DNA from: an uncultured Maribacter sp.
GTDB taxonomy: Bacteria; Bacteroidota; Bacteroidia; Flavobacteriales; Flavobacteriaceae
DNA length: 64,000 bases
Direction of reading: 5' to 3'
Assembly (NCBI RefSeq): GCF_947500405.1
Contig: NZ_CANMRY010000005.1
Span: 186,001-250,000 of the forward strand
Of this stretch, positions 46,144-55,329 are shown piece after piece. The stretch's first letter is position 1; every line of letters begins with the position of its first letter. Both the position numbers and the translations under genes were made by a program. The notes under the pieces were generated by a model. It was not told the DNA's origin. It worked only from the letters and a program-made list of their open reading frames with translations, and made no database searches.

Positions 46144-47190
46144 TTATGCAGACGCTCTATGAATAAAATTAAAAGGCACCTTATACTTTCCTTTTTCCTT
46201 GTTTAGAATCATTTTAGCAGCCATATCTCCCATAATATTGAAATCTGTAGATACTACCGAAATTCCAAAAAGATTTTTCAGAGGCGTATCGTTGTAAGAA
46301 ATAACACCAATATCTTCTCCAAGTTTAAATTCTTTCTCTCTTGCTTGTTCTACAAAAGTTACCAATTCCGACTCTTCAATAATAATGAATAAATCTCCTT
46401 TATTGATGGCCATATCATCAGACACTTTATCTATTACTTCAAAATCAAACTTATACGTATCACAAAATTTTCCAAAACCATGAAAAATTCTTCTAGGATA
46501 TGGATAAATTGATTCTTGAGGATATACCAATATTATTTTTTTGTATTTACTTAATATATGAAGTCCTTCTGATAATGCGCCATAAATATCTTTCTCGAAA
46601 TCTTGATACACCGTTATAATCTGATTTTGATTTGCTTCTAAAGCATTATCCATTAAAATAAGTTTATTTTCTGGCATCTTCTTTAAAGCTTGAGAAACTT
46701 TTGGGGTCATACTAGTATGCTCCAAACTTTCCGTTTTAAAGTGCGGCATAATAACATAATAATCATAAGATAACTTGTGTTTGTCTAGCAGGTTTAAAAA
46801 AAGTTTTTCATCGCTATTGTAAATATGAAGATCTGTAACTGCATTTTCTCCAATAGAATCTGCAAATGCATTATAAATTTTCATTTTGTAAGCACTTAAC
46901 TTATTAATTAAAAACAAAATATTAACCTTAGATATAAGTTCTGTTCTAGCTATATAAAACCCTTTACCTCTTATAGAAGAAATAATATTCCGTTTTTTTA
47001 AAATGTTGTACGCCTTTTCAACGGTATCACGAGACACAAATAAATTTTCACTAAAACTATTGATTGAAGGGATTTTCTGGTCTATTACTAAATTTCCAAC
47101 GGAAATATTATGAATTATAGATTTAACAATCTGCTCATATTTAGATTCTCTTGAATATTCATCAATTTTAATAAGTTCTGTTATTTCCAT
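46144..47190 (-). CDS. GntR-type regulator with LacI-like sugar-binding domain
   Basis: A one-component transcription factor of ~348 residues. The N-terminus is a GntR winged helix (KYEQIVKSIIHNISVG, IPSINSFSENLFVSRDTVEKAY), and the C-terminal ~270 residues form a periplasmic-binding-protein-like effector domain, as in AraR of Bacillus. The frame extends to 47250, but the ATG at 47190 starts the conserved fold. It probably responds to rhamnose or a derivative, given its neighbours. Three GGGGTA repeats upstream may be its operators. Confidence 0.85.
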   Translation of the reverse strand: MEITELIKIDEYSRESKYEQIVKSIIHNISVGNLVIDQKIPSINSFSENLFVSRDTVEKAYNILKKRNIISSIRGKGFYIARTELISKVNILFLINKLSAYKMKIYNAFADSIGENAVTDLHIYNSDEKLFLNLLDKHKLSYDYYVIMPHFKTESLEHTSMTPKVSQALKKMPENKLILMDNALEANQNQIITVYQDFEKDIYGALSEGLHILSKYKKIILVYPQESIYPYPRRIFHGFGKFCDTYKFDFEVIDKVSDDMAINKGDLFIIIEESELVTFVEQAREKEFKLGEDIGVISYNDTPLKNLFGISVVSTDFNIMGDMAAKMILNKEKGKYKVPFNFIHRASA

Positions 47191-47321
47191 GTTAGTAAAA
47201 TTTAAAAAGTTAGAGTATGTAGAATATATAAATGGGTAATGGATACGCATTCAAAAAAAAAAGGATACTGCAATATTATAATAACACTGTTCTTTCTTTA
47301 AGGAGATATGTTTAAGAAAGG

Positions 47322-47390
47322 GGGGTAAACGCATGTATTTAAAGGGGTATATGTTTTTAATACAGGGGTAAATGTATATACAGTGTACCC
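47322..47390. promoter_or_regulatory. Three phased GGGGTA repeats upstream of the GntR gene
   Basis: GGGGTAAACGCATGTA (47322), GGGGTATATGT (47344) and GGGGTAAATGTATATAC (47365) are spaced 22 and 21 bp apart, two helical turns. The third is roughly dyadic, ending TACCC at 47390. They lie 130-200 bp before the regulator start and are probable regulator-binding sites, perhaps autoregulatory. Confidence 0.5.
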
Positions 47391-47511
47391 TTTGTAATCA
47401 AAAAAATAAGTTTTATGGTAATTCCTTTTGAAGGTTTTTTTACCTTTTAATGGTATATTTTGAAGGATAATTTACCTCTTTTACCCATCCATAGTAATTA
47501 AAAGTAAACTA

Positions 47512-47598
47512 CCTCGGGGCAAGCCCACGAGGCATTAGAAGGAAAATTAGCATTGATTTTGACGCAAGCGTCGGAGCATTTAAATCTCGATAATCGAG
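47512..47598. repeat. REP-like cluster of three hairpins after the sulfatase gene
   Basis: CCTCGGGGCAAGCCCACGAGG (47512-47532, imperfect), GACGCAAGCGTC (47561-47572) and CTCGATAATCGAG (47586-47598) form three short stem-loops in a row, locally more GC-rich than the surroundings. They lie 12 bp from the sulfatase stop and could stabilise or end its mRNA. An interspersed repetitive element is possible. Confidence 0.45.
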
Positions 47599-47609
47599 TA
47601 AAAGACTAT

Positions 47610-49142
47610 TTAATTAAGATCTATCTTACTCATGCCTCTATAGCCTCCAGCTTGCACACCAATAGTTTCAGGAGCAAATTTAGAGGGGTCAAATGTCTTA
47701 TTAGGAATAGGTATTACGGCATTAGACTCAGCTATACGGTTTTCAATTATTTTATCCAGTTCAATTATTATTTCAGGGTAAAGCTTTGAAAGATCGTTAT
47801 GTTCTCCAATATCCCATTTTAAGTTATAAAGTCGATAATCATGCGTAAAATCTTTCCCTAAGTGAAAAATTCGAATTAATTTCCAATCTCCCGAACGAAC
47901 CGAAATTGAAGCTGGCAACCAGTCTGGAACCTTAGGCTGATGCGGAAAAAATGTAATAATTGCATCTCTTTCAATGGTTTCTCCTTTTAACGTTGGTGAT
48001 ATATCCATGCCGTCAATAATATGATCTTCTGGTAGTGGTATATTTGCTAAATTTAAAAGAGTTGGATAAAAGTCTGTAGATTGTATTATTTGGTCTGATC
48101 TTGTCTTAGGTGTTGTTATACCTGGACAAGAAATAATAGTTGGCACTCTAATACCGCCTTCATACATAGTTGCTTTTCCTCCTCGTAAGGGTCTATTACT
48201 TGTAGGTGGAGTAATATACTTTTCTCCAGAAGGCAAGACATCGGTGATACCGTTATACATATTACCTCCATTATCACTTGTAAAAACAATAATGGTGTTT
48301 TTTGCAATGTCTAACCTATCAATTTCATCTAACAGCTTGCCTACAGCTTGATCCAAAGAATGTACCATAGCTGCGTATGTAGAAGAATGTTGCAAATCTG
48401 TAAGGTCTACTTTAGAACTGTAATATTTTTTTAGAGTTTCCTTAGCGTTAAAAGGAGCATGTACAGAAAATTGCCAGTAATTCATAAAAAAAGGTTTAGA
48501 CTTATCTACATTTCTTAGCCAAGAAACAGCTTCGTCTGCCATTCTATCTTCTATATGTTCTTTGCCATATTTTTCGTTAAAATTAGGGTATTTCCAAGGT
48601 GCCACAAAACTTCCCGCAGGACCTGGTCCTGGCCAATGAGGGACGTCAATATCAAAACCGTGTTGTAAAGGAGAATAAGGGTCGCTCCCTAAATGCCACT
48701 TTCCAAAATGTGCCGTAGAATAGCCTGCTTTTTTAAATTGTTTTACTAAAGTTGGTAGTGTATTGTCTAAACGAGATACCGAAACACAATTCACAGCTTT
48801 GTTCTCGCTATTTGGGTTTTCTTCAAGCGATGCTTTAAGTAAAACTTTTTTAAGATGTGCTGTTGGTGCCGTAATCCCTGTTCGCAAAGGTGTTTGTCCC
48901 GTAAGAATACTAGATCTAGTAGGAGAACACAAAGGGCTTGCAGCGTAAGCATTTGTATATGTTATACCTCGCGCTGCTAATCGTTCTAAATTTGGCGTCT
49001 CATAGAGCTTGGTTTTTCCATACAATGTTACATCACTCCAACCTAAATCATCAGCCAAAATAAATACAACATTTGGCTTGTTTTGTGCAGATGCATTTAC
49101 AATTAAGACCAAAGTAAAGAGTAAAAAAACTAGTTTTTTCAT
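47610..49142 (-). CDS. Exported type I sulfatase (S1 family)
   Basis: Removes sulfate esters from a polysaccharide or oligosaccharide. The 510-residue protein has a signal peptide (~1-19, ending NASAQ), the metal-binding DDLGWSD (Asp 31 and 32), and the formylglycine motif CSPTRSSILTG with Cys 72, which needs an anaerobic- or FGE-type maturase encoded elsewhere. Further S1 signatures are HFGKWHLG and FTSDNGG. The position of sulfate removed cannot be read from sequence; the neighbouring rhamnosidases suggest a rhamnose sulfate. It carries a copy of the shared upstream motif. Confidence 0.92.
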   Translation of the reverse strand: MKKLVFLLFTLVLIVNASAQNKPNVVFILADDLGWSDVTLYGKTKLYETPNLERLAARGITYTNAYAASPLCSPTRSSILTGQTPLRTGITAPTAHLKKVLLKASLEENPNSENKAVNCVSVSRLDNTLPTLVKQFKKAGYSTAHFGKWHLGSDPYSPLQHGFDIDVPHWPGPGPAGSFVAPWKYPNFNEKYGKEHIEDRMADEAVSWLRNVDKSKPFFMNYWQFSVHAPFNAKETLKKYYSSKVDLTDLQHSSTYAAMVHSLDQAVGKLLDEIDRLDIAKNTIIVFTSDNGGNMYNGITDVLPSGEKYITPPTSNRPLRGGKATMYEGGIRVPTIISCPGITTPKTRSDQIIQSTDFYPTLLNLANIPLPEDHIIDGMDISPTLKGETIERDAIITFFPHQPKVPDWLPASISVRSGDWKLIRIFHLGKDFTHDYRLYNLKWDIGEHNDLSKLYPEIIIELDKIIENRIAESNAVIPIPNKTFDPSKFAPETIGVQAGGYRGMSKIDLN

Positions 49143-49271
49143 TATACCATTTTAAAATTCACATTTAATTTTATTGATTTATGTTCTCCTAAAGCTGAAT
49201 TTTAGATTACTGATTGACTTTTTTATTAATGCAAATAATCGTAACAATATTAACACTAAACAAGTAAAAAA

Positions 49272-49288
49272 GCATCCTGTTGCTTCTG
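49272..49288 (-). promoter_or_regulatory. PUL motif, copy upstream of the sulfatase
   Basis: On the minus strand it reads CAGAAGCAACAGGATGC, 130 bp before the sulfatase ATG. It matches the other two copies in CAGA..C..CAGGATG. Confidence 0.5.
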
Positions 49289-49543
49289 CGATAAGAACCT
49301 AGGTACAGTTTTTAATAATTAGGTAAGTAACTAAACCTAAAATCTTTAGAATCTATTTGTTACTAACGTAGAAACTAAAGTTGTTTACAACAATATTTTT
49401 TTTAAAAAACTAGTTGAGTTTGTTTTGGAGAAACATCTCATTCATTATTAATTGTGTTGTAATTTATTGGTTTTTTCAAAAATTTTAACACCTATTTTTC
49501 TTTATTAGACTATTAAAAAGCATCTGTTTATAGTAACTATCGA

Positions 49544-49560
49544 CAGAAACGACAGGATGC
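49544..49560 (+). promoter_or_regulatory. PUL motif, copy upstream of the rhamnosidase operon
   Basis: CAGAAACGACAGGATGC, 81 bp before the rhamnosidase ATG. An in-frame ATG (49557) falls inside it, so the longer reading of the rhamnosidase gene is probably wrong. Confidence 0.5.
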
Positions 49561-49640
49561 AAAAATCTATTTTTAGCAATAAGTTTGCTAAGCTAGAATT
49601 CTATTTTAGTGACGCTTTAGTGTTCAATAAAAAAACGCAA

Positions 49641-52472
49641 ATGAAAAAAATAGCACTCATAATTCTGTCTATAATCTTATTTCAAGCTTGTTCAAAAAAA
49701 GTAGAAAATAACATCTCTATTAACAAGGTTACTGTTAATTATTTTGAAAGTCCATTAGGTATTGATGATCCAAATCCTAGTATTAGTTGGACAATGACAT
49801 CAAACAAAAAAAACAAAACACAAACTGCTTATCAAATTAAAGTAGCAGGCTTAAAGGAGTCTTTAAATACTGATGATAACATACTCTGGGATACAGGTAA
49901 ATTAATGTCTAACCAAAATTCACAAGTACGTTATGCAGGTCAAGAATTGCAATCTAGACAACACTGTTATTTTAAAATTAGAGTATGGGATGAAAATGAT
50001 GTTGCTTCGGCTTGGAGCAAAGTAAACTTATGGACCATGGGTTTACTAAATAAGTCTGACTGGAAAGCAAAATGGATAGGTTATAAAACAACAGATAAAA
50101 ACAAAAAAGATACTTTACATTTACCTCCTCCTCCTTATTTAAGAAAATCATTTAACGCAAAGCCCAACATCAAAAAAGCAACACTATATGTAACTGCACT
50201 TGGTGCTTTTGAAATGTCTCTGAATGGTAAAAAAATAGGTAAAGATTTATTAACCCCTGGTTGGAGCGATTATAACAAACGTATTTATTATAAAACTTAC
50301 AACGTAACACCATATTTAAATGTAGGCGATAATGCAATTGGTGCTATACTGGGAGATGCCTGGTATGCTGGTTATGTTGGCCCAAAAGTATTATCTAAAC
50401 CAAGAAATAGAGAGTTGTATGGCTTGCACCCTGGGTTACTATCTCAACTAGAAATTGAATATGACAACGGCGACAAAGATATTATAGCTTCAGATGAAAG
50501 CTGGAAAGCTAATGAAGGGCCTTTTATTTATGCCGATTTACTTATGGGCGTAGCTTATAACGCCAATTTAGAACTTCCAAATTGGAATACTACCAATTAT
50601 GATGACAAGGATTGGAATCCTGTGTTTATCCATAAAGGTACAGAAGGTGCCATTCAGGCATATCCAGGGAATAGCATACAGGTATATGACGAAATTGAAC
50701 CTATTGAAATTACAGAACCAAAAAAAGATACATACATTTTTAACTTAGGGCAAAACTTTGCAGGACACGCAAGACTACAAGTTACTGGTAATAAAAACGA
50801 CACCATTGTTATTCGTTTTGGAGAAAGATTACATGACGATGGTAAACTAATGACTGAAAACTTAAGATTTGCAAGAGCTACAGACACGTATATTTTAAAA
50901 GGTGAAGGCACAGAAATTTGGGAACCTAAGTTTACGTACCACGGTTTTCAATATGTTGAGGTTACGGGTCTTAAAACAAAACCTAGTAATAAAACTATAA
51001 CCGGTATACCATTTGGATCCTCAATTCCTTTTGAAAGTTCATTCACTTCTTCTGATGAAGTTTTAAATAAAATGTATGAAAATGTACTATGGACTCAACA
51101 TTCTAACTTCATGGAAGTGCCTACAGATAGTCCGCAACGCGACGAACGCTTAGGATGGTTAGGAGACGTACAGATTTTTTCTAGGTCTGCACTTTATAAT
51201 GCTAATATAGGTGCGTTTAATACAAAATGGTTTGCAGATGTTCGTGATGCGCAGTATGATAGTGGCCCTTATGCTGTTTTTGCTCCTAGACCCTACCCTA
51301 AATTAGTTTGGTATTCTCCAGGTTGGATGGAAGCAGGTGTAATGGTACCTTACAACACCTATAAATTTTATAATGACACAAAAGTTATTAAAAGTCATTA
51401 TGAATCAATGACGCGATTTATGAATTACCATATTGAGAAAAGTAAAGTTCACAAATTTTATCCAGAAGACTCATGGCAAGAAGCAAGACCTGAAGGTGGC
51501 TTTGGAGATTGGTTATCTATGACTGATAAACATCTTTCTCATGATATCTTAGCCTCTATGCATTATCAATATGCGTTAAAGATTATGTCCGAAATGAGTG
51601 GTGCTATTGGTAAACAAGAAAAAGCAAACTATTATGAAGCACTATATAACGAATCGGTTAGTGCATTTATTAACCATTATATGGATGAAGATGGAAAATT
51701 TCAAATAGACGAAGCTATTTACGGAGAAGGAAAAGGCTATTTTGAAGGAGAAAAAGGCTTTACAGGACACACACAATCTGCATATGCAACAGCTATATAT
51801 TTTGATTTATTACCACCTGAACTAAAAGAAAAAGCTGGAAAACATCTTGTGGATTTACTAGCTGAAAACAATAATTTACCATCTTCGGGCATTTTAGGGA
51901 TTAGACAATTATTACCAGCGCTATCCTCCATTGGACGTTCTGATTTAGCTTACGAAATCTTATTAAAAAAGGATTATCCAAGTTGGGGTTTCCATATAAA
52001 AAACGGCGCTACAACAATTTGGGAACGTTGGAATAGTTACACCCCAGAAGATGGTTTTAATGGAGAAATGAATGCAAAAATGAACTCTTTTAACCACTAC
52101 GCATTCGGTGCATTTTCTCAGTTCCTTTTTAGCGATATAGCAGGTATTACTACAAAAGATGCTGGTTTTAACAACATAAAGATAAAACCAAAACTAGGTA
52201 ATCTGGCATTGACTAATGCTAACGCAAAATACGCTTCTATTAATGGGGATATTGCTTCTTCTTGGTCAATTGACGGTTCCAATTTTAAATTAGAAGTAGA
52301 AATACCTGTAAATACTAAAGCTTCTGTATATATACCATCTAAAGAAGGAGGTGTTATATCTGAATCTGGTAGTGAAATTGATTCAAAATTCATAAAATTC
52401 CTAAAACAAGAAGATGGTTACAAGGTATATAAAGTAGGATCTGGAAGCTACAAGTTTACATCTGAATTATAA
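49641..52472 (+). CDS. Exported alpha-L-rhamnosidase, GH78
   Basis: Hydrolyses terminal alpha-L-rhamnose. The ~943-residue lipoprotein has a lipobox (LFQAC, Cys ~16), an N-terminal beta-sandwich (SISWTMTSNKKNKTQTAYQI), accessory beta-domains including WYAGYVGPKV, and an (alpha/alpha)6 barrel with the catalytic regions SPQRDERLGWLGD and DSWQEARPEGGFGDWLSM, which contain Glu/Asp candidates, followed by a C-terminal beta-sandwich. The frame begins at 49557, but the ATG at 49641 supplies the signal peptide and leaves the regulatory motif untranslated. It is the first gene of a six-gene rhamnose operon. Confidence 0.92.
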   Translation: MKKIALIILSIILFQACSKKVENNISINKVTVNYFESPLGIDDPNPSISWTMTSNKKNKTQTAYQIKVAGLKESLNTDDNILWDTGKLMSNQNSQVRYAGQELQSRQHCYFKIRVWDENDVASAWSKVNLWTMGLLNKSDWKAKWIGYKTTDKNKKDTLHLPPPPYLRKSFNAKPNIKKATLYVTALGAFEMSLNGKKIGKDLLTPGWSDYNKRIYYKTYNVTPYLNVGDNAIGAILGDAWYAGYVGPKVLSKPRNRELYGLHPGLLSQLEIEYDNGDKDIIASDESWKANEGPFIYADLLMGVAYNANLELPNWNTTNYDDKDWNPVFIHKGTEGAIQAYPGNSIQVYDEIEPIEITEPKKDTYIFNLGQNFAGHARLQVTGNKNDTIVIRFGERLHDDGKLMTENLRFARATDTYILKGEGTEIWEPKFTYHGFQYVEVTGLKTKPSNKTITGIPFGSSIPFESSFTSSDEVLNKMYENVLWTQHSNFMEVPTDSPQRDERLGWLGDVQIFSRSALYNANIGAFNTKWFADVRDAQYDSGPYAVFAPRPYPKLVWYSPGWMEAGVMVPYNTYKFYNDTKVIKSHYESMTRFMNYHIEKSKVHKFYPEDSWQEARPEGGFGDWLSMTDKHLSHDILASMHYQYALKIMSEMSGAIGKQEKANYYEALYNESVSAFINHYMDEDGKFQIDEAIYGEGKGYFEGEKGFTGHTQSAYATAIYFDLLPPELKEKAGKHLVDLLAENNNLPSSGILGIRQLLPALSSIGRSDLAYEILLKKDYPSWGFHIKNGATTIWERWNSYTPEDGFNGEMNAKMNSFNHYAFGAFSQFLFSDIAGITTKDAGFNNIKIKPKLGNLALTNANAKYASINGDIASSWSIDGSNFKLEVEIPVNTKASVYIPSKEGGVISESGSEIDSKFIKFLKQEDGYKVYKVGSGSYKFTSEL

Positions 52473-52495
52473 TATCTAATAGCTTTAACAGCATT

Positions 52496-54196
52496 ATGAC
52501 TTTGTTTAAAACAAAATTCTTCTACATTTTAGTACTAGCAGTAGTGCTTTGCAACTGTAAATCAGAGCAAAAACATGAATTTGGGAGTACAATAAGTATT
52601 AATACTGAGGATATACAAAACGGGAAACTCATTTTTGAGCAAAAATGTAGTCCCTGCCATAACTTTAAACAAGACGCAATAGGCCCCAACCTTAGTGGAA
52701 TTACAAAAGAAGTTAATGCCAAATGGATAAAAGAATTTATTAAGAATCCATTTAAAATGGTGTCAAAAAATGATGCTCGCGCAAAAGTATTGAAACAAAA
52801 GTATAAAATATACATGCCTGGGTTTCCAGACTTTTCTGAAAAAGAATATGAAGAACTTTTAAGTTATATGAATTCGTACACAGAAAAAGCAGTATCAAAT
52901 CTTAATAATTTAAAGAATTCTATGGATAACCCAATTATAGATACTCTTATTTATTCAGACACAAAAGCCAATATAGAATTTGTTGCTCAAGTACCTGCTT
53001 CAGGAAAAAACCCTTCTTTAGCCCGAATAAATAAGTTAGAATGTACTCGTAATTCCGGACGATTATTTATAAATGATTTAAGAGGAATGCTTTATGAAAT
53101 AAAAGATAGCCAACCAAAACTATATATGAGAATATCCGAATATCATGATAATTTTATACATGAACCAGGATTAGGAACTGGGTTTGGAAGTTTTGCATTT
53201 CATCCAGACTTTGAAAAAAACGGACTTTTTTATACGTCTCATTCTGAGAAACCAGAAATAAATAAAGCCGATTTCCCCCTCCCAGACAGTATTCCTACAA
53301 AACTGCAATGGGTTGTTAAAGAGTGGAGAAGTGAAGATACAAAAAGCCCAAATTTCAAAGGCTCAATTAGAGAGATTTTACGTATTGATTTTGTAACTAT
53401 AATGCACGGCATTCAAGAAATTGCATTTAACCCATATAGCTCTAAAAATGACCCCGACTACGGAATGTTATATATTGGAGTTGGAGATGGAGGTGCTGTA
53501 GTACAAGGGTTTCCAAAAATAGCCTTGCATGGAGGGGCTCAAGTTTGGGGAACAATTTTAAGAATAAACCCTAAGGCTAATACTAGTGAAAATGGCAACT
53601 ATGGAATTCCTACAGATAATCCATTTATAAACACAAAAAATAAAAAAGGAGAAATTTGGGCTTCTGGTTTACGAAACCCAAATAGAATTAGCTGGAATGC
53701 AAAAGGACAAATGTTTGCAAGCGATATTGGTCACAAGGTAACAGAAGAAGTAAACCTTATAGAACCAGGTAAGTTTTATGGCTGGCCTATTAGAGAAGGT
53801 AAATTCGTAGTTGATCCTTTTGGAAACCAAAGTTTGGCATATCCATTACCAAAAAATGACGTCGATTATGCAGTTACATATCCCGTAATTCAATATGACC
53901 ATGATGATGGCACTGCCATTAGCGGAGGTTTCTTTTCTAATAGAGCACCCTTTAAGGGTAAATACATTTTTGGAGATATTCCTGAGGGCATTGTATATAT
54001 AGCAGACCTCTCAAAAACCAACTCTGACCAAAGGAACATTAAAAAGTTACATCTAGTTTATAAAGGAAAGCAAACAGATTTTGGACAACTAACAAAAAAA
54101 ACTCGTATAGACCTTAGATTAGGTCAGGATTGCGATGGAAACATATATATGTTTACTAAAGCAGATGGTAAAATATATAAAATAAAGAGTGAGTAG
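52496..54196 (+). CDS. Cytochrome c-PQQ sugar dehydrogenase fusion lipoprotein
   Basis: A periplasmic quinoprotein of 566 residues. A lipoprotein-like signal (Cys 19 or 21) precedes a cytochrome c domain with the haem motif CSPCH (51-55) and an axial-Met region YMPGFPDFS (~105). The rest (~165-560) is a six-bladed propeller of the soluble glucose/sorbosone dehydrogenase family (GSDH), with HPDFEKNGLFY, GVGDGG, GLRNPNRISWN and a Ca/PQQ-binding-like loop. Electrons would pass from the oxidised sugar through the built-in haem to the respiratory chain. Rhamnose is the probable substrate from context only. Gap to the rhamnosidase is 23 bp. Confidence 0.85.
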   Translation: MTLFKTKFFYILVLAVVLCNCKSEQKHEFGSTISINTEDIQNGKLIFEQKCSPCHNFKQDAIGPNLSGITKEVNAKWIKEFIKNPFKMVSKNDARAKVLKQKYKIYMPGFPDFSEKEYEELLSYMNSYTEKAVSNLNNLKNSMDNPIIDTLIYSDTKANIEFVAQVPASGKNPSLARINKLECTRNSGRLFINDLRGMLYEIKDSQPKLYMRISEYHDNFIHEPGLGTGFGSFAFHPDFEKNGLFYTSHSEKPEINKADFPLPDSIPTKLQWVVKEWRSEDTKSPNFKGSIREILRIDFVTIMHGIQEIAFNPYSSKNDPDYGMLYIGVGDGGAVVQGFPKIALHGGAQVWGTILRINPKANTSENGNYGIPTDNPFINTKNKKGEIWASGLRNPNRISWNAKGQMFASDIGHKVTEEVNLIEPGKFYGWPIREGKFVVDPFGNQSLAYPLPKNDVDYAVTYPVIQYDHDDGTAISGGFFSNRAPFKGKYIFGDIPEGIVYIADLSKTNSDQRNIKKLHLVYKGKQTDFGQLTKKTRIDLRLGQDCDGNIYMFTKADGKIYKIKSE

Positions 54197-54270
54197 TTTC
54201 TATTTCTAGACTCGTACTTAAAAACTATTTTATAAGATAGTAGAATTTATAATAAACTAAGTATAGGGAT

Positions 54271-55308
54271 ATGGCATTTTTAGGAGGTATATTACTTGTA
54301 GCATTGGGTGGGGTTTTAGAAGGTCTTTTTTCAATACCCGTTACCAAAGTAAAAACATGGGAGTTTGAAAATATATGGGGTGTTGGGTCGCTTCTTGCAC
54401 TTTTATTATTACCCTGGCCTTTATCCTATTTTTTCGTGGACAATTTATGGCAATTATACACGTCTATACCAAGTTCTGTTTTAATAGGTGTTGTATTATG
54501 TGGTTTTGCTTGGGGATTAGGTGGTATATATTGGGGACGCGCAATTGCAAACTTGGGAATGGCTTTGGGGGTTTCTATACTAATGGGACTCATTAATGTT
54601 TTCGGTTCAATAGTACCTTTGTCTGTTTTTGAACCAAACAAACTATTTACTCTAGGAGGCTATGTATTAATATTAGCTATTATTATAATGATTGTAGGGA
54701 TAATTATAATATCAATTGCAGGTAAAAAGAAAGAGCAAGCTTTAGCTATACGAGAAAGTAAAGTAGTTGAAAACAAGAAAACAGGAACATTTCGTTTGGG
54801 TTTAATCTTTTGCTTAATCTCGGGTATTCTTTCTTCTGCAGTTAATTTTGCATTTATTATTGGTACTCCAATAACTGAGGAAGCAGTAAACATGCTAGTA
54901 CCTAATTACGCCACAAGTTTTGCTATTTGGAGCTTAGTTTTCACGGCAAATTTTTCCATCAATACCATTTATGCTTTTTATATGATGTTTAAAAAAGAAA
55001 GCCTGAAAAAATTATCTAAAGGACGCTTTTCTAGAGAATGGATAGGGGCTATTTTTATGGGCTTAGCATGGCCTGGAGGCATTATTATATATGGTATTGG
55101 CGCAAATGCAATGGGTCCTTATGGAGCCTATGCTGGTTTCCCTATGATGATATTAGCATCCATTATAGCAGGAAATTTAGCAGGTGCTTTAGGTGGCGAA
55201 TGGAAAAACTCTGGAGTAGCACCTCGCCGAATTATGATAACGGGAATTTTAGTATTGTGTTTAGCGTTCTCTTTACTAGGATATTCTACTTACATGATGA
55301 ATGTATAA
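54271..55308 (+). CDS. rhaT: L-rhamnose/proton symporter RhaT
   Basis: A 345-residue inner-membrane transporter with about ten helices of the drug/metabolite-like fold. It matches RhaT throughout: N-terminal GGILLVALGGVLEGLFSIPV, GLGGIYWGRAIANLGMALGV near 85-104 and the C-terminal NLAGALGGEWKNSG. It imports L-rhamnose freed by the rhamnosidases, or its oxidised lactone, which would be a new role. It is the third gene of the operon, after a 74-bp gap. Confidence 0.92.
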   Translation: MAFLGGILLVALGGVLEGLFSIPVTKVKTWEFENIWGVGSLLALLLLPWPLSYFFVDNLWQLYTSIPSSVLIGVVLCGFAWGLGGIYWGRAIANLGMALGVSILMGLINVFGSIVPLSVFEPNKLFTLGGYVLILAIIIMIVGIIIISIAGKKKEQALAIRESKVVENKKTGTFRLGLIFCLISGILSSAVNFAFIIGTPITEEAVNMLVPNYATSFAIWSLVFTANFSINTIYAFYMMFKKESLKKLSKGRFSREWIGAIFMGLAWPGGIIIYGIGANAMGPYGAYAGFPMMILASIIAGNLAGALGGEWKNSGVAPRRIMITGILVLCLAFSLLGYSTYMMNV

Positions 55309-55329
55309 CAGTCTTATACGAATAGAAAT

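Larger units (their letters stand above)
49143..49640. other. Divergent control region between sulfatase and rhamnosidase operon
   Basis: Nearly 500 bp without a gene, very AT-rich. It holds two copies of the 17-bp PUL motif (49272-49288 minus, 49544-49560 plus) and a GTTGTTTACAAC dyad near 49380. TATTTTAG (49602-49609) after a TTTG (49584-49587) is a weak promoter candidate for the rhamnosidase operon. Confidence 0.5.

Noticed and set aside
49557..49640. 28-codon N-terminal extension of the rhamnosidase gene
   Set aside because: The ATG at 49641 begins a perfect lipoprotein signal; the extension has no such signal and its ATG falls in the shared regulatory motif.
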